Positions 9,226-17,585 of a stretch of 64,000 nucleotides of DNA are shown one piece after another. The stretch is from Sphingobacteriales bacterium. GTDB lineage: Bacteria; Bacteroidota; Bacteroidia; Chitinophagales; CAIOSU01. The position numbers and the translations under genes were made by a program. Positions within the stretch are counted from its first letter, which is position 1. Every line of letters begins with the position of its first letter. Below the pieces are notes generated by a model. It was not told where the DNA came from. It saw only the letters and a list, made by a program, of their open reading frames with translations, and did not search any database. Location of the stretch: NCBI GenBank assembly GCA_027483645.1, contig JAIXUD010000013.1:37440-101439 (forward strand), in the 5' to 3' direction.

Positions 9226-10326
9226 ATGGCGAAACTGCTTTTGCAACCGATGTTAATAGTGCTGATGCTGGTCGGTTTAAAACCGGTTTGCTGGGCACAA
9301 GACCCTACCTTTTCGCAATTTAACGTCAACCAAGCTTACTACAACGCCGCATACTTTGGATACCACAAGGGTTACCAGATGGCTGCCACTTACCGCACCC
9401 AGTGGCCCAATGTGCCCGGCAAGGTTTTCCCAGGACCATTATCCACTTACTATGCCATGTTTAATGGATACCTGCAAACTGGCAAAAGCTATGCTGCTGG
9501 TGTTGGCCTATTTGCCCTACAAAATATAGAAGGCCAAGGTTTTTTGAAAACTACTACCGTGGGTGTAGCTTATGCACAGCATCTCAACATCAAGGGCAAT
9601 CGCAAGGGTACCTCACCACGCACTCAATTATCATTGGGGTTTAAACCTTACGTTAACATATATAGTATTGACTGGGATCGGTTAGTTTTTAGCGATCAAC
9701 TGGATATAAACCAAGGCATTGTTGGCCAATCGGCATTTAACCAAACCGGTATCGGAACAAAACTAACATTCGATACCGATTTTGGATTATTGCTAAAAAA
9801 CGACTTTAAGGGTAATCATAAATGGTACAATGAGTTAGGCTTCGCAATGGCTCACATACTTAGCCCATCTATTTCAATGACAGGTTCCAGCAATAGCAGT
9901 AGCCGCTTACCGCGTAAATATGTAGCTAGCTATCGCACAACCGTAAACTTGAGCAAGAATAAGGTATTTGCAGGCAGTACCATTGTGTTCGAAAATCAGC
10001 AAGATTTTTATCATATAAACACTGGCATTGATTTGTACTACAATCCTACTGGTGCTGCCACGGTTATCCCCTTCTGGATATCGGTGATGAACCGCCTTTC
10101 CATTGCGCCAAGCTTAGGCAATACCAATGCTTTAATTGCCAGTATACAGTATAAGTGGCTTATGGGTAAGAAAACTAAAGCTGCCTACTACATCGCTTTC
10201 TCCGCAGATTTACCTTATTCGGGGCTTGCACTAAATACAAAAGGCGCCTACGAACTATCTTTAGGTATTATTATACCCAATAAGGGCCAAAGCCAATACA
10301 GCCGATGCCCTCATGGTACTTTTTAA
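9226..10326 (+). CDS. PorP/SprF-family type IX secretion membrane protein
   Basis: An outer-membrane beta-barrel of the PorP/SprF family, 366 residues. A signal peptide ends at CWAQ (about residue 24) and is followed by the family opening DPTFSQFNVNQAYYNAAYFG (the usual form is DPQFSQYM...NPAYAG). Alternating beta-strand segments continue to the end, including GIDLYYNPTGAATVIPFWISV. Such proteins assist transport or surface attachment of particular T9SS cargo, and lie next to type B cargo genes as here (15-base gap). The two genes are almost certainly one operon, so this one is probably dedicated to the giant PKD protein. Confidence 0.9.
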   Translation: MAKLLLQPMLIVLMLVGLKPVCWAQDPTFSQFNVNQAYYNAAYFGYHKGYQMAATYRTQWPNVPGKVFPGPLSTYYAMFNGYLQTGKSYAAGVGLFALQNIEGQGFLKTTTVGVAYAQHLNIKGNRKGTSPRTQLSLGFKPYVNIYSIDWDRLVFSDQLDINQGIVGQSAFNQTGIGTKLTFDTDFGLLLKNDFKGNHKWYNELGFAMAHILSPSISMTGSSNSSSRLPRKYVASYRTTVNLSKNKVFAGSTIVFENQQDFYHINTGIDLYYNPTGAATVIPFWISVMNRLSIAPSLGNTNALIASIQYKWLMGKKTKAAYYIAFSADLPYSGLALNTKGAYELSLGIIIPNKGQSQYSRCPHGTF

Positions 10327-10444
10327 CCCCAGATGTGCTTACCAAAAGGTCAAGCATAGTAGCACATTATTGAAGTTGCTGCCATATTGGCTACTTGTTG
10401 TTTCCGCCAAATGTTGTAGGTGCTCTCTACTTAATAAATTAACC

Positions 10445-10452
10445 TATTTTTG
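10445..10452 (+). promoter_or_regulatory. -7 box almost touching the DUF433 start codon
   Basis: TATTTTTG fits TAnnTTTG and ends five bases before the ATG at 10458, so the transcript would have almost no leader. Confidence 0.5.
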
Positions 10453-10457
10453 CGCCC

Positions 10458-10682
10458 ATGGAGTGGCGCAATCACATCGTTTCGAACCCGACAATACACA
10501 ATGGCAAGCCCGTTATTAAGGGTACCAAGGTTACCGTAGAGCAGCTTTTGGAGTTCCTAAGCCAAGATAATACCCTGGCTGAACTGCTGGAAAACTACCC
10601 GCATGTTCGACCGAACGATTTGCTGGCGGTGTTTGCCTACTTGCAGGAGTGTGTGAAGGATGGGGAAGTGAAGAAAGGTTGA
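10458..10682 (+). CDS. DUF433 domain protein
   Basis: A 74-residue protein covering one DUF433 domain: the signature HIVSNPTIHNGKPVIKGTKV near the N-terminus, then VEQLLEFLSQDNTLAELLENYP and HVRPNDLLAVFAYLQE, a small winged-helix-like fold. DUF433 proteins often pair with a PIN-like DUF5615 toxin gene and are viewed as antitoxins. Here no such gene follows; the next 760 bases are repeat and leader sequence, so this copy seems solitary. Function is otherwise unknown. Confidence 0.82.
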   Translation: MEWRNHIVSNPTIHNGKPVIKGTKVTVEQLLEFLSQDNTLAELLENYPHVRPNDLLAVFAYLQECVKDGEVKKG

Positions 10683-10698
10683 GGTTGCCTACCATGGC

Positions 10699-10909
10699 CG
10701 TCATTGCGAGTAGGGACTTCCACGCCTTTCGCGTGGGTGGACCGAAGAAGCAATCCCTAGCACCGAAGAATGATATTTGCAACCCACTGAAACAAAACAC
10801 GTTTTATGCTTTTAGACCTAAGCTAATCGACGCGCGCCACCCTTGGCAGGGGATTGCTTCGTCATTTCATATCTCCCTTTAGGTCGATATTCCATTCCTC
10901 GCAATGACG
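10699..10909. repeat. Dispersed repeat family A, copy 1
   Basis: A 211-bp element beginning CGTCATTGCGAG and ending CTCGCAATGACG, with a second inner inverted pair GAAGCAATCCC / GGGATTGCTTC. The middle differs from other copies. It fills most of the start of the 10683-11445 gap. Confidence 0.85.
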
Positions 10910-11100
10910 TGTAGTACGGAAATGAAGCATACCAGTACCTCCCATTTTTAGTTCAAAACACCTCCCCAATCTTTTCCCAACACACCTGTTCAAAACCCAC
11001 AAAATCATACCCACATCCATTTATCCACTACCTTGCCGGTAACCCCTAACAGTTGTATGCCAAGTGTACCCAAAAATTATGCGCAATACCGCATAAACAC

Positions 11101-11301
11101 TATCTTTACACCCGTAATGAATAATCGGGAAAACCAAAATAAATTTTCCTAAAAAAGAGATTTCCACAGCCCTAAGCCTTGTGAAATAAGGCTTTTAAAT
11201 CTTATCCAGCAGGGGTGTTGAAAAACTGATTTCAATTCCTATTTTTTCGTCCTTAATATTGTAATAACACAAACAGCCGGGAATTTCAGCCCGGCTTTTT
11301 T
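11101..11301 (+). ncRNA. Candidate leader RNA or small RNA before nrdB
   Basis: A near-consensus -7 box (TATCTTTA, 11101-11108) is followed by about 190 bases ending in an intrinsic terminator (11275-11301). Inside is a perfect hairpin AAGCCTT / AAGGCTT around 11174-11194. It may be an attenuator-type leader of nrdB, whose start lies 145 bases beyond the terminator, or a separate small RNA. No known riboswitch class was recognised. Confidence 0.35.
11275..11301 (+). terminator. Intrinsic terminator upstream of nrdB
   Basis: Stem AGCCGGG (11275-11281) and CCCGGCT (11290-11296) with an 8-base loop, followed directly by five more T residues. Confidence 0.8.
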
Positions 11302-11445
11302 AACCACCACATTGATGGCCTAGTGCCGTAACTGACCGGTTCAAATTTTTTTGAACGAAACCGGAAGGGGGGCTTTACTGTCTCTGGTGGAAACGGTTTG
11401 TGTGCTTGAAATTGATTTTTATAATACTTTGAACGATAGCGTACC

Positions 11446-12417
11446 ATGAGCAAACTTGACCCGATACTGAACCCTACCGACAACCGATTTGTGCTGTTCC
11501 CGATTAAATATGATGAGATATGGAGGATGTACAAGCAAGCCGAAGCCAGCTTTTGGACCACTGAGGAGATTGACCTAAGCCACGATTTGATTGACTGGGA
11601 CAAGCTGAACGACAACGAGCGCCACTTCCTGTCGCACGTGTTGGCATTCTTTGCTGCCAGCGATGGCATTGTGAACGAGAACTTGGTGCTCAACTTTATG
11701 AAGGATGTGCAGATACCGGAGGCGCGTTGCTTCTACGGTTTCCAGATTGCCATGGAGAATGTGCATGCCGAAACCTATAGCCTCCTCATAGATACTTACA
11801 TCAAGAATCCGACCGAGAAGGACAAAATGTTCAATGCCCTGCAAACTTTGCCTTGCGTGAAGAAGAAGGCCGATTGGGCGATTAAGTGGATTGAAGAATC
11901 TCCAACTTTTGCACACCGCCTAGTAGCATTTGCCGCCGTGGAAGGTATCTTCTTCTCTGGTAGCTTCTGCTCTATCTTCTGGCTGAAGAAGCGTGGCTTG
12001 ATGCCGGGCCTTTGCTTTAGCAATGAGTTGATTAGCCGCGACGAAGGTTTGCATTGCGATTTCGCTTGCTTGCTGTTCAATATGCTGCAAGAGAAGCCCG
12101 GCAAAGAAGAAGTAACCGCCATCATTACCGATGCCGTTACCTTCGAGAAAGAGTTTGTAACCGATGCCCTGCCAGTATCATTGATTGGTATGAACGCCGA
12201 ATTGATGGGCCAGTACATTGAGTTTGTAGCCGACCGCCTGTTGCTGTCATTGGGCTGCGACAAGTTTTACAACGCTGTTAACCCGTTCCCTTGGATGGAG
12301 ATGATCAGCCTGCAAGGTAAAACCAACTTCTTCGAGAAGCGCGTGGGCGAATACCAGAAGGCTGGTGTAATGGCTGAAAAGGATAGCCAAGTGTTCTCGT
12401 TAAACGAGGATTTCTAG
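11446..12417 (+). CDS. nrdB: Ribonucleotide reductase class Ia, small (R2) subunit
   Basis: Carries the diiron-tyrosyl radical used by ribonucleotide reductase to make deoxynucleotides. 323 residues, close to eukaryotic R2: [24 protein letters not shown] and [13 protein letters not shown] are near-identical to mouse R2. By that alignment iron ligands include Asp73, Glu104 and His107, and the radical is on Tyr111; the last ligands are in [14 protein letters not shown]. The C-terminal tail ends FSLNEDF, the usual subunit-docking peptide. The large subunit follows 216 bases downstream. A terminator-bearing leader precedes the gene. Confidence 0.97.
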   Translation: MSKLDPILNPTDNRFVLFPIKYDEIWRMYKQAEASFWTTEEIDLSHDLIDWDKLNDNERHFLSHVLAFFAASDGIVNENLVLNFMKDVQIPEARCFYGFQIAMENVHAETYSLLIDTYIKNPTEKDKMFNALQTLPCVKKKADWAIKWIEESPTFAHRLVAFAAVEGIFFSGSFCSIFWLKKRGLMPGLCFSNELISRDEGLHCDFACLLFNMLQEKPGKEEVTAIITDAVTFEKEFVTDALPVSLIGMNAELMGQYIEFVADRLLLSLGCDKFYNAVNPFPWMEMISLQGKTNFFEKRVGEYQKAGVMAEKDSQVFSLNEDF

Positions 12418-12439
12418 ACTGCGTTTTAATTTCTCTTTT

Positions 12440-12597
12440 TCTGAATTTGGATTCGTCAGATTAGCGGATTAATTGGATTAAAGGAATTAGAAGAAGGAAA
12501 AAACTAGGAAGAGAGTAGAATAAAAGATAGAAATAATAAGGACACGTTAGTAAGGAAAATCCATTTTTTCCTTTAATCTGACGAATCCAAATTCAGA
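12440..12597. repeat. Element bounded by a perfect 24-bp inverted repeat between nrdB and nrdA
   Basis: The left arm (12440-12463, starting TCTGAATTTGGATTCG) is the exact reverse complement of the right arm (12574-12597). The 110-base centre is purine-rich and contains AAGGAAAA...TTTTTTCCTT. No target duplication or coding frame is evident. The left arm continues as GGATTA/GAATT units of about 9 bases, like the array at 16444. Confidence 0.8.
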
Positions 12598-12633
12598 TAA
12601 TAACCGCAATACAACTAAGAACCCCCGACGCCC

Positions 12634-15105
12634 ATGTACGTAATTAAAAGAAGCGGAAAAAAAGAGCCTGTTTACTTCGACAAGATAACAGCACGTATTA
12701 ACAAACTGAGCTACGGCCTCAATCAGCACCACGTGGATGCGGTGGAGATTGCCAAGGTGGTGATTCAAGGTATCTACAACGATATTACCACTACCGAGCT
12801 GGATAACCTGGCTGCTGAAACTGCTGCCAGCATGACCAGTCGCCACCCTGACTATGCCATCCTAGCGGCACGTATAGCGGTGAGTAACTTGCACAAAAAC
12901 ACCAAGAAGGTTTTCAGCGAAACTATTGAAGACCTATATAGCTACATCGACCCGAAAACGGGCGAGCAAGCTTCTTTGATTGCAGAAGATGTGTACCAAA
13001 TCATCCGCGAGAACGCCGACGAGCTGGATGGTGCCATCATTTACGACCGCGACTACCAGTATGACTACTTCGGTTTCAAAACCTTGGAGCGTGCCTACTT
13101 GCTTAAAACCAATAACCGCATTGCTGAGCGCCCGCAGCAGATGTTGATGCGCGTGGCCGTGGGCATACATAAAAACGACATTGCCGAAGCCATCTCAACC
13201 TACCACTTGATGGCAGAGAAATGGTTTACCCACGCTACCCCTACACTTTTCAACGCGGGTACGCCGAAGCCACAATTGAGCAGCTGCTTTTTGTTGAGCA
13301 TGCAAGAGGATAGCATCCCCGGCATTTTCAACACCTTGCGCCAGTGTGCCGAAATCAGCCAGAGCGCTGGCGGTATCGGCTTGAGCATACACAACATCCG
13401 CGCCACGGGTAGCTACATTAAGGGCACCAATGGCCAGAGCAACGGCATTGTGCCTATGTTGCGCGTGTTTAACGACACCGCCCGCTACGTAGACCAAGGC
13501 GGTGGTCGCCGCAAGGGCTCTTTCGCCATATACATTGAGCCTTGGCATGCCGATATCAACGACTTCCTGGAACTGAAGAAGAACCACGGCAAAGAAGAGG
13601 CCCGCGCCCGCGACTTGTTCTACGCCCTGTGGGTGCCCGATTTGTTTATGAAGCGCGTGAAGGAGAACGGCGTTTGGAGCCTAATGTGCCCTAACGAGTG
13701 CCCAGGCCTATTTGATGCCTACGGTGCTAAGTTCGAAGCCCTATATGAAGGCTATGAAGCTGCCGGAAAATTCCGCAAGCAGATTCGTGCGCAGGAGCTT
13801 TGGTTTGCCATTTTGGAGAGCCAAATTGAGACCGGCACACCGTACATTTTGTACAAAGATGCCGCTAACGAAAAGTCTAACCAGAAGAACCTCGGTACCA
13901 TACGCAGCAGCAACCTGTGTACTGAGATTATGGAATATACCAGCAAAGACGAAGTAGCGGTTTGTAACCTCGCTTCCATCGCGCTGAACAAGTTTGTGAA
14001 CGAGGCCGATCAAAGCTTCGATTTCCAGAGGTTGTACGACATTACTTACAAGGTGACCAAAAACCTGAACCAGGTAATCGACGTAAACTTCTACCCGGTT
14101 ATTGAGGCGCAGAACAGCAACTTCCGCCACCGTCCAATCGGTATTGGCGTGCAGGGCCTAGCCGATGCCTTTATCATGCTGCGCTTGCCTTTCGAGAGCA
14201 ACGAGGCGCAGATATTGAACAAGAACATCTTCGAGACCATATACTTTGCGGCGCTCAACGCCAGTAAGGATTTGGCCGCCAAAGATGGCCACTACCAGAG
14301 CTACCCGGGTTCGCCTATCAGCCAAGGCATCTTCCAGTTCGATATGTGGGGCGTACAGCCTAGCGACCGTTGGGATTGGGCCGCATTGCGCGCCGAGATA
14401 CAGAAAGTAGGCGTGCGCAACAGCTTGCTATTGGCCCCAATGCCAACCGCCAGCACCAGCCAAATCCTGGGCAACAACGAGTGCTTTGAGCCATACACCA
14501 GCAACATCTACAGCCGCCGTACCCTTAGTGGCGACTTCGCGGTGGTGAACAAACACCTATTGAAAGACCTGATTGAACTGGGCATCTGGAATGACGGGCT
14601 GAAAAACGAACTCATCCGCAACAACGGTAGCGTACAGAACATTGACGCCATACCGGCCGAAATTAAAGAGCTGTACAAAACAGTTTGGGAAATCAAGCAG
14701 AAAACCATCATTGACATGGCTGCCGACCGCGGTGCGTTTATTTGCCAAAGCCAGAGCATGAACCTGTTTGTGGAGAGCCCGAACTTCGGTAAGCTCAGCA
14801 GCATGCACTTCTACGCTTGGGAGAAAGGCCTGAAAACGGGCATGTACTACCTGCGCACCAAGGCCGCTGCCGACCCAATCAAATTTACCGTAAGCGCCGA
14901 GGCCAAGAAAGCCGTAGCCCCCACCGCCACCGTGGTAAACACCATGAACGTAGGCCAGAACACCATACTTGACCGCAGCAGCAACGCCACTCCAGTAAGC
15001 AACACCTTCACGGTACAAGAGCCACAAGCGAAGTACTTTACCGCTGAAGAGCAATTAGCCTGTAGCCTGGATAATCCGGATGCTTGCGAGGCGTGCGGAA
15101 GCTAA
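12634..15105 (+). CDS. nrdA: Ribonucleotide reductase class Ia, large (R1) subunit
   Basis: Catalytic subunit that reduces ribonucleoside diphosphates. 823 residues: an N-terminal ATP-cone (residues 1-90, [20 protein letters not shown]), which senses ATP/dATP; the barrel with the first active-site Cys in [13 protein letters not shown], the finger-loop region [12 protein letters not shown], and [20 protein letters not shown]; and a C-terminal tail ending CEACGS, the mobile Cys pair that re-reduces the active site. Same direction as nrdB, but separated by a 216-base gap with a large inverted repeat, so their coupling may be altered. Confidence 0.97.
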   Translation: MYVIKRSGKKEPVYFDKITARINKLSYGLNQHHVDAVEIAKVVIQGIYNDITTTELDNLAAETAASMTSRHPDYAILAARIAVSNLHKNTKKVFSETIEDLYSYIDPKTGEQASLIAEDVYQIIRENADELDGAIIYDRDYQYDYFGFKTLERAYLLKTNNRIAERPQQMLMRVAVGIHKNDIAEAISTYHLMAEKWFTHATPTLFNAGTPKPQLSSCFLLSMQEDSIPGIFNTLRQCAEISQSAGGIGLSIHNIRATGSYIKGTNGQSNGIVPMLRVFNDTARYVDQGGGRRKGSFAIYIEPWHADINDFLELKKNHGKEEARARDLFYALWVPDLFMKRVKENGVWSLMCPNECPGLFDAYGAKFEALYEGYEAAGKFRKQIRAQELWFAILESQIETGTPYILYKDAANEKSNQKNLGTIRSSNLCTEIMEYTSKDEVAVCNLASIALNKFVNEADQSFDFQRLYDITYKVTKNLNQVIDVNFYPVIEAQNSNFRHRPIGIGVQGLADAFIMLRLPFESNEAQILNKNIFETIYFAALNASKDLAAKDGHYQSYPGSPISQGIFQFDMWGVQPSDRWDWAALRAEIQKVGVRNSLLLAPMPTASTSQILGNNECFEPYTSNIYSRRTLSGDFAVVNKHLLKDLIELGIWNDGLKNELIRNNGSVQNIDAIPAEIKELYKTVWEIKQKTIIDMAADRGAFICQSQSMNLFVESPNFGKLSSMHFYAWEKGLKTGMYYLRTKAAADPIKFTVSAEAKKAVAPTATVVNTMNVGQNTILDRSSNATPVSNTFTVQEPQAKYFTAEEQLACSLDNPDACEACGS

Positions 15106-15131
15106 AACTGTCATCCTGAGCGTAGTCGAAG

Positions 15132-15164
15132 GACACAAGACATAAGACACAAGACGCAAGACTT
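15132..15164. repeat. Period-7 repeat array (GACACAA type)
   Basis: GACACAA, GACATAA, GACACAA and GACGCAA follow without gaps. The reverse complement of the same motif recurs at 43328-43355, and GACGCAA-GACATAA at 51993-52006. It is preceded by the repeat-like GTCATCCTGAGCGTAGTCGA. Confidence 0.8.
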
Positions 15165-15197
15165 GCTGCCTTAAAGTAGAGATAGTTGATGACGAGG

Positions 15198-15228
15198 AAC
15201 GCGGGGCTGAGAGGCTCCGCGTTTTTTT
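15198..15228 (+). terminator. Intrinsic terminator after nrdA
   Basis: Stem AACGCGG (15198-15204) and CCGCGTT (15217-15223), then a run of T to 15228. It closes the nrd region. Confidence 0.8.
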
Positions 15229-15282
15229 GGAGCGTGCATGCTAAGAATAATAGTTTATGCTGATTTATTAGTAATATTGAAT

Positions 15283-16347
15283 ATGAAGCCTTTCTTTAGA
15301 AAAATTTGGGAATGGATTAGAACAAATAAGCTAACTGCGACCCTCACTGGCATTGTGGCATTACTTATAGCAGCGCTGACACTTGTTTCTGGTTTTTGGG
15401 ATTTTCATGATAAGCGCATACATGAAAAGCCAAGATTCACAGTTGTTAACCCCATTCTTCAAGCCAATGATAGCATATTATTTATTCGGGCTGATAATGA
15501 TGCTGCAAACGAAGAAGTCGCGCTTAGTATTTCTTTAGGAGAAATCCAACTGTCCAAAAAAGGTGTTTTAGGCAAAGATACTCAAGGCATTTTCTGGAGA
15601 ATACCAATTAGAAATTTGGGATTGCCGATCGTTGCTGAAATAGAGCACTATAAACTCAGAGCTTGGTTTTTAAAAAATGAAGCTGATGATTTAGGGGCAA
15701 TTACGATATATAATTTGCTTAACCCAGCTATGCCTTCATCAACTCCAGGAAAATTAAATTCAAGTGATTTTCTGGAAAGAACACCAAAGAAACTGTCAAC
15801 CGATACTTCAGTGCAGAATAACGTTATTCAAAACAATTCTGGTGGAATTAATACTATAAATCAAAACGGGAACAATAATATAGAAATAAATCAGGCTAAG
15901 CCACAAGTTCACTTTTTTGAACCTGAGTCACTTAATGTAAAGGAGACTATAATCCGATATAGTATATTTTCACCCAAATGGCTGAAATTACCTAATGAAA
16001 AGTTCACGCAGGATACCTTATACCATACTAAAATTCCCATACAAATATCAGCTTATTATGAAGCTGAAAAAGTTACTGCTTATGTAAGAAATCAGTTTAT
16101 ATGTCATGCTGCTGTTTCTTTGTTAAACGACAAATTTCCCGGATCTGGTGCCTTTGCAGACAATTTTCGAGCTAAAGAATACGATTGGGTCGTTCCAATT
16201 CCCTTTCGCCCAAGGATTAAAGATTATTTTATTCATATATACACAAGCGAGCCTTTGCTAACTTTAGAAAATATGCTGCTTATCCGATTTGACCAAACTG
16301 GCTGGCTATATCCAAATACGGAAAAAGAAATTGTCATTGTAGATTGA
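15283..16347 (+). CDS. Membrane-anchored hypothetical protein
   Basis: Unrecognised protein of about 354 residues. Near the N-terminus MKPFFRKIWEWIRTNK precedes one strong membrane segment (TGIVALLIAALTLVSGFWDF), so it is probably anchored with the rest on one side of the membrane. A low-complexity Asn-rich linker (NNSGGINTINQNGNNNIEIN) divides two soluble halves. I chose the ATG at 15283; an in-frame ATG at 15238 would add 15 residues but begins only 10 bases after the terminator above. It is more AT-rich than the nrd genes. Family-A and family-B repeats follow. Confidence 0.6.
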   Translation: MKPFFRKIWEWIRTNKLTATLTGIVALLIAALTLVSGFWDFHDKRIHEKPRFTVVNPILQANDSILFIRADNDAANEEVALSISLGEIQLSKKGVLGKDTQGIFWRIPIRNLGLPIVAEIEHYKLRAWFLKNEADDLGAITIYNLLNPAMPSSTPGKLNSSDFLERTPKKLSTDTSVQNNVIQNNSGGINTINQNGNNNIEINQAKPQVHFFEPESLNVKETIIRYSIFSPKWLKLPNEKFTQDTLYHTKIPIQISAYYEAEKVTAYVRNQFICHAAVSLLNDKFPGSGAFADNFRAKEYDWVVPIPFRPRIKDYFIHIYTSEPLLTLENMLLIRFDQTGWLYPNTEKEIVIVD

Positions 16348-16363
16348 TCCCCCACTCGTCCCC

Positions 16364-16429
16364 CCACTCGTCCTCGTCTTCTTTTTGACGAGGATGAAAC
16401 AGACAAAGCGTCTCCAGGCGCAAGTAATA
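16364..16429 (+). repeat. Dispersed repeat family B, copy 1
   Basis: Begins CCACTCGTCCTCGTCTT 17 bases after a stop codon and ends CAAGTAATA. It has two hairpins: a CCTCGTC...GACGAGG stem and GCGTC..GGCGC. Confidence 0.8.
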
Positions 16430-16443
16430 GTGTGGTAGTCTGA

Positions 16444-16478
16444 ACCAGAATTACCAGAATTAAAGAATTTTAGAATTG
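16444..16478. repeat. Period-9 repeat (ACCAGAATT)
   Basis: ACCAGAATT occurs twice in tandem, followed by AAAGAATTT and TAGAATT. Same style as the left arm of the element at 12440. Confidence 0.55.
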
Positions 16479-16495
16479 TGTTTCGGGACAATGGG

Positions 16496-16711
16496 CGTCA
16501 TTGCGAGGAACGACTTTGCCGATTTTTCATCGGCATTGGTGTGACGAAGCAATCCCATGCTACGGAGGATGATGCCAACATACCACTGAAGCAAACACAT
16601 ATTATGTATAGAAGCCTAGGTCAAGCAACTTCACTAGCATCGGCAGGGGATTGCTTCAGGCCATTTGAGTTCACCTCGAATTGGTCAATCAAGTACGCCT
16701 TCGCAATGACG
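16496..16711. repeat. Dispersed repeat family A, copy 2
   Basis: A 216-bp copy from CGTCATTGCGAGG to CGCAATGACG, with inner GAAGCAATCCC and GGGATTGCTTC. It is followed by a tail, AATTTGGGCAAATGGCTATA, shared with copy 3 and containing a TATATTTA promoter-like box at 16732-16739. Confidence 0.85.
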
Positions 16712-16770
16712 CTCAAATTTGGGCAAATGGCTATATTTACCCCATCACTAACAATCAAAAAAAGAGACTT

Positions 16771-17145
16771 ATGAAACGTTCTATGCTATTGGTTTTGGCG
16801 GGCTTCGGGCTGGCCAGTATGTTGTTTGCCTTGGTGGCTTTTGTGGGTTCAGGCGAAAATGAAAGTGAAAGCAAAGGATTGGTCTATGTAAGAGTATTTG
16901 ATTCGTGGAATGCGTTTAATCCTAGTGGGATCAAAATCAACTATCCTGATGGTCAGCTGGAAGAAATTACTTTTACAGATTTCAATGCTTTAGCTCCAGC
17001 TAAGGGTAAAAAATCATTGCCAAATACAGAAAAGGTTGGTGAAGTATTAAACAAGATACAATCGCAAGGCTATCGTTATCTTCATCACAGTTCCTCTATG
17101 GGCGAAACTGCTTTTTACGAAACCTACATTTTTGAAAAAGAATAG
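16771..17145 (+). CDS. Small secreted or membrane-anchored hypothetical protein
   Basis: A 124-residue protein starting at ATG 16771, just after a family-A repeat. Residues 1-28 are hydrophobic (SMLLVLAGFGLASMLFALVAF), a signal peptide or anchor. The mature part has GLVYVRVFDSWNAFNPSGIKI early on and QSQGYRYLHHSSSMGETAFYETYIFEKE at the C-terminus, resembling small Bacteroidota secreted proteins of unknown role. The repeat's TATATTTA box, 30 bases upstream, could drive it. Confidence 0.6.
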   Translation: MKRSMLLVLAGFGLASMLFALVAFVGSGENESESKGLVYVRVFDSWNAFNPSGIKINYPDGQLEEITFTDFNALAPAKGKKSLPNTEKVGEVLNKIQSQGYRYLHHSSSMGETAFYETYIFEKE

Positions 17146-17231
17146 GTTTACTCCGTTCCTAGGGCTGAAAGTTTCTCCCTTGCCCTGAAGCTTGTTTCGC
17201 ACGGTTGTCTGAAGCAGAATTACACAACGCG

Positions 17232-17439
17232 CGTCATTGCGAGGAATGACTTTGCCGATTTTTCATCGGCATTGGCGTGACGAAGCAATCCCTTGCAACG
17301 GAGCATAATGTTTATTGACCAAGGATCTAAACACATGATACGTTTATTTTAGTTGTGCAGCAAATTTACTCGTTCGTGCATGGGATTGCTTCGTCATTCC
17401 AACTTCGCGAAAAGCTTCGTTTCATTCCTCGCAATGACG
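17232..17439. repeat. Dispersed repeat family A, copy 3
   Basis: A 208-bp copy with both inverted ends (CGTCATTGCGAGG / CCTCGCAATGACG) and the inner GAAGCAATCCC / GGGATTGCTTC pair. The left ~60 bases are almost identical to copy 2. A family-B repeat starts 30 bases later; the whole of 17146-17585 is repeat-derived. Confidence 0.85.
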
Positions 17440-17469
17440 CTCGAATTTGGGCAAATGGCTATATTTACC

Positions 17470-17534
17470 CCACTCGTCCTCATCTTACTTTTGGCGAAGA
17501 TGAAGCGGACTAAGCGTCTCCAGGCGCAAGTAAT
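17470..17534 (+). repeat. Dispersed repeat family B, copy 2
   Basis: CCACTCGTCCTCATCTT through CTAAGCGTCTCCAGGCGCAA to AATA at 17534, joined to the tail of family-A copy 3. Confidence 0.8.
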
Positions 17535-17585
17535 ATGCACGCGTTAAAATGATTACTTTTATAGGGCACATAAAACCCTAACTTA

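Noticed and set aside
10313..10519. 68-codon plus-strand frame overlapping the PorP/SprF and DUF433 genes
   Set aside because: It overlaps both real genes in another frame and contains the DUF433 promoter.
10531..10882. Open frames on both strands across the family-A repeat at 10.7 kb
   Set aside because: Their sequence is the repeat itself; the same non-coding repeat recurs elsewhere with frame-breaking differences.
11040..11110. NrdR boxes upstream of nrdB
   Set aside because: No pair of sequences close to the NrdR consensus was found by eye.
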